NCBI GenBank assembly: GCA_949710005.1
Contig: OX453272.1
Coordinates: 20,807,929 to 20,871,928, forward strand
Direction of reading: 5' to 3'
From: Ricordea florida
Taxonomy: Eukaryota; Cnidaria; Anthozoa; Corallimorpharia; Ricordeidae
Length of the DNA stretch: 64,000 nt
Below, one piece after another: positions 54,253 through 64,000 of the stretch. The position numbers and the translations under genes were made by a program. Each line of letters starts with the position of its first letter. Within the stretch, counting starts at the first letter, position 1. The notes under the pieces are model-generated. The model saw only the letters and a program-made list of their open reading frames with translations. It did not search any database and was not told where the DNA came from.

Positions 54253-56624
54253 ATTTGTATTTATATCTGTTTGTACCTTTGTTTGTTACACCTTTCTATC
54301 TTTGAATGTCTTTTTTTTGAATGAGTGTATGTTTGCATGGTGGTATGTTTCTATGTCTGTACGGTTGTTATGTCTGTTGGTATGTCAATATGTATGTATG
54401 TTTGAATGTTTGTATGTTTTTATGTTTGCATAATTGTTTGTATGTTTGTAGGTCATTATTTATGTATGTTTGTAGGTATATATTTGTATAGTAGTATGTA
54501 TATTTGTATCTCTGTATGTTTGTATCTTTATAATTGATTGTCCGTAGGTTTGTATGTTTGTATCTATGTTTGTATGTTTGAATGCATGTATTGGTATGTT
54601 ATTATGTTTTTTTTGTATCTTTGCATTGTTTTATGTCTGTATAATTGTATGTATGTATGTACATTGCTTGGTTTGTATGTTCGTATGTCTATGTTAGTAT
54701 ATTTGTATGTATATTTGTATCTTTGCAAGTTTGTATGTATATCTGTTCGTATGTTTGTTTTTTTGTAAGTTTGGATGTGATTATGTTTGTATGTCTGTAG
54801 GTTTGTATATTAGTATGTATATTTGTATGTATATTTGTCTCTTAGTATGTTTGTATATATGTTTTTTGTATGTTTTTGTGTTTGTATTTAGATATATTTG
54901 TCTGTAAGTAGTTATGCATCGTTTTATGTATGTATCTCTAAGTATTACTGTCTAAATGAATGTATGTTTCTATGTTTGTATGTATATTTTTATGTCTACA
55001 TCTACATATTGGTGTGTTTGTATTTTTTATGTATGTATGTGTGCTTGTATGTTTTTGAGTTTGGATGCAGACATCTTTGTATGTTTGTATGTATGTATGT
55101 TGTTATGTTTTGTATGCTTGTATGTCTTATGTTTTTATGATTTTATGTTTGTTTGTTGGTAGCTCATTATGTATGTACGTTTGCATGTATATATAATATA
55201 TTTTTGTAAGTATATTTGTGTCTGTATGTTTGTCTCACTGTATGTTTGTACGTTGCTTTGTTTGTATGTTTGTATGCTCGTATATCATTATGTCTCTATG
55301 TTTGTAGGTTTGTATGATTTTTGTTCGCATGTTTTTATGTTTGTATGTATTTATGTTGGTAGGTTCTTATGTTTGTATGTATAAATGTTTTATGTTGGTA
55401 TGTTTGTAGGTCTGTGTGTCTGTATGTTTGTATGTCTGTATATTTGTAACTCTGTTTTCTGTAAATCTGTAGGTAGTTATGTTTCTTTTTATGTATGTCT
55501 GTAAGTATGACTGTATATATGTCTGTATGTTTCTTTGTATGCTTGTATTTTTGTATATTTGTATTATTGTATGTATTTATGTATGTATGTTGGTGTCTTC
55601 GTACGTTTGAATGCTTATATATCTGTATATCTGTTTGTCTGTAAGTCTCTATATATTTATCTCTTCATGTTGCTACGTTTGTATGTTTGTAGGTCTGTTT
55701 GTTTTTATGCTTGAATATCATTACGTATGTATGTTTATATGGTTTTATGTATGTACGTTTGTATGTATGTTGGTATGTTTTGGAGCTGTTGGTATGTTTT
55801 TGAGATATGCGGATATATTAGTATCTTTATATGTATGCCTATTTGTATCTCTATATTAATATCTGCACGTATTTCCTAATGTATGCCTGTCTGTATGCAT
55901 TTCTTTATGTATGTATGTCTGTATGTATGTATGTTTGTACGTTTGTATGTTTATGTTTCTATATATGTCTGCATGTATATCTGTATGTATGTACGGCTCT
56001 TTGTAAAATATGTTTGTATGCTTCTGTTTGTATATGTCGGTATGTGCGTCTATATGTCTGCATGTCTGTATGACAGTGCGTATGTTTGTATGCATTTCCT
56101 TACATGTTTGTATGTATGTGTGTATGTCTTAGTGTATGTCGCTATGTATGTCTGTGTGTCATGTCTAGATGTTTGTATATGTGTAAGTTTGTGTGATTAT
56201 ATATCTCTGTTTCTATCTATGTATGTATGTATATATGTGTGCATGTAAGTCTGTAGTTATATCTTTATATATCTCTGTATATATGTTTGTTCTTTGTATA
56301 TTTGGGTGATGTCTGCATATCTGTATGTATGTATGTTTGTATCTGTATATTGATATTTGTATGTATATCTGTATGTATGTATGTCTCTATGACTCTATGT
56401 TTGTATGTTCGTCCGGTTTTATGTTTAGTTTGTATATATGTCTCTATCTAAATCTGTATGTATGTCTGCATGCGTCTTTGTATACCTGTGTGTCTATATG
56501 CGGGTATGTTTGTCGGTTTGTATGTTTGTATGTATGTCCTTACTTATGTCTGTATTTATGTATGTATGTAGGTATGTATATCTGTATGTATGTGTGTATG
56601 TATGTGTCTGTATGTATGTTTTTT
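54221..56624. repeat. Block C, right of the foldback insertion (unit 3)
   Basis: Resumes with an AT run and GTATGTATATTTGTATTTATATC, matching unit 2 from about 31976. From 55686 it is copy 1 of the 3.4-kb duplication. No gene is seen. Confidence 0.9.
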
Positions 56625-56782
56625 AACCATAATCACTAACGTTACCATTACTACCATATGCATTTATAACAACGATCACTACAACTATGACCAGAAATAA
56701 CCACTATCATTACCAACTTCACCATCAAAACCATCGTCACTATCATCATTACAAAGATCATTACCACCATCAAACGTCAGGC
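56625..56782. repeat. Block D (unit 3, first copy)
   Basis: Triplet tract with the CAAAACCATCG variant, shared only with the second copy in unit 3. Confidence 0.85.
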
Positions 56783-57631
56783 AGTATACCTTAGTGACCA
56801 GCTCAGTCAAGTATAGCTTATTGAAATAGTAGATAACAGTGGAGAGTAGCTAAGAGATGGAGTGGAATATGCCTCAAAGGACTTGTGTAGTAGTGGTGTG
56901 TACCAAAGTGGAGAAGTGTGGTATACCTAAGTTAGTTTTACCTCAATGAAGTATCGGAGTAGAGTAGCGCAGTGGAGTGGTGAAATGAAGTATCGCAGTG
57001 GATCAGTGGAACGTCGCAGTGGAGTATTGCAATTGAATATCGTAGTGGAGTGGCAAAGGATACCTTAGTTGAGTACCTCTAACAGAGCCCCTTAGTCAAG
57101 TGTAGGTCATTGAAGTAGTGAAGTAGTGGAGTATACCTTAGTGGAGAGTAGCGCAGTAAAACCCAGTGGAATACAGCGGAGTACCATTTGCCCCTAGTGA
57201 ATCAGTACAGTACTTAAGTGGAATAGCGAAATAGTGGAGTGGAAGTCAGGCTCAGTGTAGTATACTCAAGTAAAGAAGTAGAATATCAGTCACACGCAGT
57301 GGATAAGTGGAGTGTACTTCAGTAGAACGGTGGACTTTTGGAGTATCGCATTGGAGTATCGCAGTGGAGTGGTACGGTGGAGTAGATCTCAGTGGAGTAC
57401 TGGTATGGCGAGTGGAATAGACCTTGTTGAAGTAGTAGAATATTGCAGTGGAGTATAGCTCAGTGGAATATCGCAGTGGACTAGTGCTGTGGGGTATCAC
57501 AGAAACGTAGTGGAGTGGTGGTGTATAGCTTAGTTCAGCTTTGCAGTAAAATGAATTGACTCCAATAGGTACCTTAATTTTATCGCATTTTAGTTTTACC
57601 ACAGTAAAATAAACTTACTCAATAACTGAAA
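56783..57631. repeat. Block E (unit 3, first copy)
   Basis: GTGGAGTA-type minisatellite with GGCGAGTGG and TGTATAGCTTAG, as in the first copy of unit 2. Confidence 0.85.
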
Positions 57632-58991
57632 GAATGTCGGCCTTGGTATGGAAACTGTAGTAAGAAGTTTGGTGCACATCAAATACAAAAAATACGTGCA
57701 GCATTAAAATAACTTTGTATTAGAGTTTGTAAAAAAAACCATTTTAAATGTGTAGTATTCGGCCAAAAACCTGATTTGTAGCTCAGCATGAAATTGGCGT
57801 TTATTTACGATTTGTACTGCAACATTTTGTATCTGTGGTATTGGGGCTCTAAACAAGGTTTCTTAATAGTCCGCACTGCAAATACTCTTATTGTAAAACC
57901 AAAGATATACGACACAAAGGAAAAAGAATGTTGCCACTGAATAGGAGCAAAAGTTGAAAGTCGCGCTTGAAGCGGATTGCAACCATCTTATTGTTTCGCG
58001 AGGAAGTTTACTATTTTTTTAACATTTGTACGAATACATTAAAATTGTCTGCTATTCAGCTGTAAACAAGGTTGTCGAAAAATGCACATCGCTTGTACTA
58101 TTTGCAGGCCAAACAAACAAAAACCAAAATTAAAATAAACTATCTGGAGAAGACTAGAATGGTCACTATGCGTATGCAAACGAGAGCGAAAGGCGCCAAA
58201 CAAAGTAAGTACTAACAATGTTGTGCAGAATAAAATGGCTCTAAATTAGGATTTATGCCAAAAACTGTGAAATATGCGCTATTCGGCTCAAAGCAAGGTT
58301 TCCTTTTAAAAACGAGCGAAATACTTTTACTTGCGGACAGCCTGCACAAAAACATAAAGATTTCTAAAACTTTTGAAAAAGTCAAAAAAGTTGGAATTCG
58401 TATAGAATAAAGAGTAAGAAGTTGTGCACACATTAAATACCAAGGATATTTTTTCCCAACCTAAAACGAACTTTTCTTAACCATTTGTACTACAACATGT
58501 TAAATGTGTGGCATATGGCCTCCAATACGGTTTCCGCAATGAAAAGAGAAAAACACAGCTATTTGCGGACAACTTGCAAACAAACATAAGGTTTGATGGA
58601 ATTTTTGATAAAGTCAAAAAGTAACGTAGTTCGTATGGTAGGAAGTGTAAGAAGTTGTGCACACACCAAATACTATGTTGTTTTGCAGTAAAAAAAGTGG
58701 CTGTTCTTTACGATTTGTACCAAAACATGTTAAAAATGTGGTATTTAACCTTAAAACAAGGTGTTTTGAATAAAAAGCTCAAAACACTGTTATTAACAGA
58801 TCACCCGCACAGAAACGTAAAGAGTTATACAAAATTTTTCAAAAGTCAAAAAACAACGTATTTCGGATGTAAAGAAAACTAAGGAGTTGTTCAAATTCAA
58901 AATCCTAGCTATATTGTTAACAAGGATAAAACTGGCTGTTTTTTGCGACTTGTACTGAAACATGTTAAATGTGTGTCATTTGGGCTCAAAA
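57632..58991 (+). repeat. Block F fragment, forward monomers, truncated (unit 3, first copy)
   Basis: As 35364-36723. It carries GAAACTGTAG near 57652 and TTTCCGCAATG near 58531, variants shared with the second copy of unit 2 and not with its positional equivalent. Confidence 0.9.
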
Positions 58992-59081
58992 TGGAACAAG
59001 TCCGGTTGAGGGGAGGGTCCGAAGATCCATTCCGAGAGTTCACATTTTCCGACAATTCCTTTCATCAACTTAATGATGTTC
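58992..59081 (+). other. 90-bp unique linker at the duplication junction (unit 3)
   Basis: Same linker as 36724-36813 with one noticed difference (GAGTTCACA for GAGTTTACA), which is synonymous in the open frame (TTC/TTT, Phe). Just downstream, TTTGGAGGTC replaces TTTGTAGGTC, so the frame stays open through the junction and on into block C. Confidence 0.85.
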
Positions 59082-60030
59082 CGTTTGTATGTTTGGAGGT
59101 CTGTTTGTTTTTATGCTTGAATATCATTACGTATGTATGTTTATATGGTTTTATGTATGTACGTTTGTATGTATGTTGGTATGTTTTGGAGCTGTTGGTA
59201 TGTTTTTGAGATATGCGGATATATTAGTATCTTTATATGTATGCCTATTTGTATCTCTATATTAATATCTGCACGTATTTCCTAATGTATGCCTGTCTGT
59301 ATGCATTTCTTTATGTATGTATGTCTGTATGTATGTATGTTTGTACGTTTGTATGTTTATGTTTCTATATATGTCTGCATGTATATCTGTATGTATGTAC
59401 GGCTCTTTGTAAAATATGTTTGTATGCTTCTGTTTGTATATGTCGGTATGTGCGTCTATATGTCTGCATGTCTGTATGACAGTGCGTATGTTTGTATGCA
59501 TTTCCTTACATGTTTGTATGTATGTGTGTATGTCTTAGTGTATGTCGCTATGTATGTCTGTGTGTCATGTCTAGATGTTTGTATATGTCTAAGTTTGTGT
59601 GATTATATATCTCTGTTTCTATCTATGTATGTATGTATATATGTGTGCATGTAAGTCTGTAGTTATATCTTTATATATCTCTGTATATATGTTTGTTCCT
59701 TGTATATTTGGGTGATGTCTGCATATCTGTATGTATGTATGTTTGTATCTGTATATTGATATTTGTATGTATATCTGTATGTATGTATGTCTCTATGACT
59801 CTATGTTTGTATGTTCGTCCGGTTTTATGTTTAGTTTGTATATATGTCTCTATCTAAATCTGTATGTATGTCTGCATGCGTCTTTGTATACCTGTGTGTC
59901 TATATGCGGGTATGTTTGTCGGTTTGTATGTTTGTATGTATGTCCTTACTTATGTCTGTATTTATGTATGTATGTAGGTATGTATATCTGTATGTATGTG
60001 TGTATGTATGTGTCTGTATGTATGTTTTTT
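59082..60030. repeat. End of block C, second copy (unit 3)
   Basis: Carries ATGTCTAAGTTTG and ATATATCTCTG near 59585-59611, matching the first copy of unit 2 and not the second. Confidence 0.9.
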
Positions 60031-60188
60031 AACCATAATCACTAACGTTACCATTACTACCATATGCATTTATAACAACGATCACTACAACTATGACCAG
60101 AAATAACCACTATCATTACCAACTTCACCATCAAAACCATCGTCACTATCATCATTACAAAGATCATTACCACCATCAAACGTCAGGC
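60031..60188. repeat. Block D, second copy (unit 3)
   Basis: Triplet tract with the CAAAACCATCG variant seen only in unit 3. Confidence 0.85.
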
Positions 60189-61038
60189 AGTATACCTTAG
60201 TGACCAGCTCAGTCAAGTATAGCTTATTGAAATAGTAGATAACAGTGGAGAGTAGCTAAGAGATGGAGTGGAATATGCCTCAAAGGACTTGTGTAGTAGT
60301 GGTGTGTACCAAAGTGGAGAAGTGTGGTATACCTAAGTTAGTTTTACCTCAATGAAGTATCGGAGTAGAGTAGCGCAGTGGAGTGGTGAAATGAAGTATC
60401 GCAGTGGATCAGTGGAACGTCGCAGTGGAGTATTGCAATTGAATATCGTAGTGGAGTGGCAGAGGATACCTTAGTTGAGTACCTCTAACAGAGCCCCTTA
60501 GTCAAGTGTAGGTCATTGAAGTAGTGAAGTAGTGGAGTATACCTTAGTGGAGAGTAGCGCAGTAAAACCCAGTGGAATACAGCGGAGTACCATTTGCCCC
60601 TAGTGAATCAGTACAGTACTTAAGTGGAATAGCGAAATAGTGGAGTGGAAGTCAGGCTCAGTGTAGTATACTCAAGTAAAGAAGTAGAATATCAGTCACA
60701 CGCAGTGGATAAGTGGAGTGTACTTCAGTAGAACGGTGGACTTTTGGAGTATCGCATTGGAGTATCGCAGTGGAGTGGTACGGTGGAGTAGATCTCAGTG
60801 GAGTACTGGTATGGCCAGTGGAATAGACCTTGTTGAAGTAGTAGAATATTGCAGTGGAGTATAGCTCAGTGGAATATCGCAGTGGACTAGTGCTGTGGGG
60901 TATCACAGAAACGTAGTGGAGTGGTGGTGTATACCTTAGTTCAGCTTTGCAGTAAAATGAATTGACTCCAATAGGTACCTTAATTTTATCGCATTTTAGT
61001 TTTACCACAGTAAAATAAACTTACTCAATAACTGAAAG
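60189..61038. repeat. Block E, second copy (unit 3)
   Basis: GTGGAGTA-type minisatellite with GGCCAGTGG and TGTATACCTTAG, as in unit 1 and the second copy of unit 2. Confidence 0.85.
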
Positions 61039-64000
61039 AATGTCGGCCTTGGTATGGAAACTGCAGTAAGAAGTTTGGTGCACATCAAATACAAAAAATA
61101 CGTGCAGCATTAAAATAACTTTGTATTAGAGTTTGTAAAAAAAACCATTTTAAATGTGTAGTATTCGGCCAAAAACCTGATTTGTAGCTCAGCATGAAAT
61201 TGGCGTTTATTTACGATTTGTACTGCAACATTTTGTATCTGTGGTATTGGGGCTCTAAACAAGGTTTCTTAATAGTCCGCACTGCAAATACTCTTATTGT
61301 AAAACCAAAGATATACGACACAAAGGAAAAAGAATGTTGCCACTGAATAGGAGCAAAAGTTGAAAGTCGCGCTTGAAGCGGATTGCAACCATCTTATTGT
61401 TTCGCGAGGAAGTTTACTATCTTTTTAACATTTGTACGAATACATTAAAATTGTCTGCTATTCAGCTGTAAACAAGGTTGTCGAAAAATGCACATCGCTT
61501 GTACTATTTGCAGGCCAAACAAACAAAAACCAAAATTAAAATAAACTATCTGGAGAAGACTAGAATGGTCACTATGCGTATGCAAACGAGAGCGAAAGGC
61601 GCCAAACAAAGTAAGTACTAACAATGTTGTGCAGAATAAAATGGCTCTAAATTAGGATTTATGCCAAAAACTGTGAAATATGCGCTATTCGGCTCAAAGC
61701 AAGGTTTCCTTTTAAAAACGAGCGAAATACTTTTACTTGCGGACAGCCTGCACAAAAACATAAGGATTTCTAAAACTTTTGAAAAAGTCAAAAAAGTTGG
61801 AATTCGTATAGAATAAAGAGTAAGAAGTTGTGCACACATTAAATACCAACTATATTTTTTCCCAACCTAAAACGAACTTTTCTTAACCATTTGTACTACA
61901 ACATGTTAAATGTGTGGCATATGGCCTCCAATACGGTTTCCGGAATGAAAAGAGAAAAACACAGCTATTTGCGGACAACTTGCAAACAAACATAAGGTTT
62001 GATGGAATTTTTGATAAAGTCAAAAAGTAACGTAGTTCGTATGGTAGGAAGTGTAAGAAGTTGTGCACACACCAAATACTATGTTGTTTTGCAGTAAAAA
62101 AAGTGGCTGTTCTTTACGATTTGTACCAAAACATGTTAAAAATGTGGTATTTAACCTTAAAACAAGGTGTTTTGAATAAAAAGCTCAAAACACTGTTATT
62201 AACAGATCACCCGCACAGAAACGTAAAGAGTTATACAAAATTTTTCAAAAGTCAAAAAACAACGTATTTCGGATGTAAAGAAAACTAAGGAGTTGTTCAA
62301 ATTCAAAATCCTAGCTATATTGTTAACAAGGATAAAACTGGCTGTTTTTTGCGACTTGTACTGAAACATGTTAAATGTGTGTCATTTGGGCTCAAAACAA
62401 GGTTTTCTGAATAAAACCCGCAAAACACTATTATTTGATGAGCACCCGCAAACAAACGTAAAGATTTCTAGAATTTTTGCAAAAGTCAAAAAATAACTTA
62501 ATTCGGATGGAAAGAAAAACTAAGAAGTTGTGCACAATCAGAATCTTAGGATTATTGCTGGCCAACATAAAACTGGCTGTCATCTTCGACTTGTACTGCA
62601 ACATGTTAAATGTGTGGTATTTGGGCTCAAAACATGGTTTCCGGAATTAAAAGAAAAAAACACTGTTATTTGAAGACCACCCGCAAACAAACAAAAGAAT
62701 TTATAGAAATTTTGCAAAAGTCAAAAAACAACCTATTTCGGATGTAAAGAAAACTAAGAAGTTGTGCAAATTATAAATCTTAGCTATATTGTTAACCAAG
62801 ATAAAACTGGCTGTTTTTTGCGACTTTTACTGAAACATGTTAAATGTGTGTCATTTGGGCTCAAAACAAGGTTTTCTGAATAAAACCCGCAAAACACTAT
62901 TATTTGATGAGCACCCGCACACAAACGTAAAGGTTTCTAGAACTTTTGCAAAAGTCAAAAAACAACGTTTTTAGGATGTAAAGAAAACTAAGAAGTTGTG
63001 CACATTCAAAATCCTAGCTATATTGTTAACCAAGATAAAACTGGCTGTTTTTTGCGACTTTTACTGAAACATGTTAAATGTGTGTCATTTGGGCTCAAAA
63101 CAAGGTTTTCTGAATAAAACCCGCAAAACACTATTATTTGATGAGCACCCGCACACAAACGTAAAGGTTTCTAGAACTTTTGCAAAAGTCAAAAAACAAC
63201 GTTTTTAGGATGTAAAGAAAACTAAGAAGTTGTGCACATTCAAAATCCTAGCTATATTGTTAACCAAGATAAAACTGGCTGTTTCTTGCGACTTGTACTA
63301 AAACGTGTTAAATATGTGTCATTTGGGCTCAAAACAAGGTTTTCTGAATAAAACCCGCAAAACACTATTATTTGATGAGCACCCGCAAACAAACGTAAAG
63401 ATATCTTGAATTTTTGCAAAAGTCAAAAAATAACTTAATTCGGATGGAAAGAAAAACTAAGAAGTTGTGCACAATCAGAATCTTAGGTCTATTGTTGGCC
63501 AACATAAAACTGGCTGTTCTATGCGACTTGTACTGCAACATGTTAAATGTGTGGTATTTGGGCTCAAAACACTGTTTCCGGAATTAAAAGAACAAAACAC
63601 TGTCCAACCACAAACTAACAGAAGAATTTATAGAATTTTTGCAAAAGTCAAAACTAACGTAATTCGTATGGAAGGCAGTGTAAAAAGTTGTGCGCCCACC
63701 AAATACCAACTATATTGTGGTGCAGTATAAAAGCCGTTTTTCTCAACGACTTCTACTGCAACATGTTAAATGTGTGGTATTTGGGCTCAAAACAAGGTTT
63801 TCTGAATAAAACCGGCAAAACACTACTATTTGCAGAGCACCCGCACACAAACGTAAAGATTTATAAAATTTTTGCAAAAGTCAAAAAATAACTTAATTCG
63901 GAGGAAAAAAAAACTAAGAAGTTGTGTACAATCAGAATACTAGCTCTATTGTTGGCCAACGTAAAAGTGGCTGTTCCTTACGATTTGTACTGCAACATGT
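61039..64000 (+). repeat. Block F, forward monomers, cut by window end (unit 3)
   Basis: The 234-bp satellite in the forward direction. In its left part it matches unit 1 at several sites where the other copies differ (GAAACTGCAG, TTTCCTTTTAAA, CATAAGGATTT, TTTCCGGAATG). One additional 234-bp monomer is present relative to unit 1. Confidence 0.9.
62781..63248 (+). repeat. Recent exact-period duplication of one 234-bp F monomer
   Basis: TAGCTATATTGTTAACC occurs at 62781, 63015 and 63249, with both spacings exactly 234 bp. No difference was seen between 62781-63014 and 63015-63248. Unit 1 has a single such monomer here. This points to a very recent one-monomer slip or unequal exchange. Confidence 0.9.

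Larger units (their letters stand above)
55686..59081 (+). repeat. 3.4-kb intra-unit tandem duplication, copy 1 plus linker (unit 3)
   Basis: Same structure as 33418-36813 at an offset of 22,268 with no indel noticed across the segment. Copy 2 starts at 59082. Confidence 0.95.
46058..64000. repeat. Higher-order repeat unit 3 (truncated by window end)
   Basis: This third tandem copy is cut off inside the forward part of block F at 64000. It shares the 3.4-kb internal duplication and the same 90-bp linker with unit 2, at a constant offset of 22,268 bp across that segment. Its own features are two deletions in block B (1976 and 733 bp in unit 1 coordinates), a 24-bp deletion near 51213, a foldback insertion at 53826-54220, and a perfect-looking 234-bp monomer duplication near 62781-63248. 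By alignment the F orientation flip would fall at about 64092, just outside the window. Confidence 0.93.

Noticed and set aside
1..64000. Telomeric repeats, CENP-B-box-like motif, tRNA, rRNA or CRISPR array
   Set aside because: No TTAGGG/TTTAGGG/TTAGG array was seen. No sequence fitting the full CENP-B box was noticed. There is no cloverleaf with conserved T-loop and no spacer-repeat pattern with unique spacers. The regular repeats here are satellites.

Overview
No protein-coding gene, tRNA or rRNA could be supported anywhere in this window. It is a block of eukaryotic tandem satellite DNA built from a very large higher-order repeat (HOR). Base composition is AT-rich, every frame is filled by degenerate tetranucleotide-type repeats, and a young foldback element is present. 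This points to heterochromatin (centromeric, pericentromeric, subtelomeric or sex-chromosome-like) of an animal genome, probably an invertebrate. The species cannot be read from the sequence, and the animal call is an inference.

Layout: HOR unit 1 is 1-21484, unit 2 is 21485-46057 and unit 3 is 46058-64000 (cut off by the window end). Each unit runs through the same blocks. A: T/G-rich TGTATG/TGTCTG repeat. B: about 7 kb of A/C-rich repeat of the opposite strand type, with an inner sub-repeat of about 0.7-0.8 kb. C: about 5 kb of T/G-rich repeat sharing conserved boxes with B in inverted orientation. D: about 158 bp of degenerate ACC/ATC/ATT triplets. E: about 0.85 kb of a short GTGGAGTA-type repeat. 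F: a 234-bp-monomer satellite whose monomers run forward and then abruptly in reverse. G: about 3 kb of T/G-rich repeat with a recurring TCCTAAGGTAT box, leading into the next A.

Units 1 and 2 are nearly identical where they align; only about ten scattered differences were noticed over the first 8 kb. Structural differences record the recent history. Units 2 and 3 carry an internal tandem duplication of 3.4 kb (end of C, D, E, start of F) joined by a 90-bp linker unrelated to any repeat. Unit 2 lacks 577 bp of G. Unit 3 has lost 1976 and 733 bp of B, each equal to the local sub-repeat spacing. Unit 3 has also gained a foldback element of about 395 bp inside an AT tract in C. Extra 234-bp monomers were gained independently in units 2 and 3.

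There are no genes to act together. The interest lies in repeat evolution: giant HOR amplification, out-of-register exchange, conversion-like mosaicism among five copies of the C-D-E-F block, a satellite orientation flip, and a foldback element whose arms contain a hammerhead-ribozyme-like core. No new biological system is claimed.
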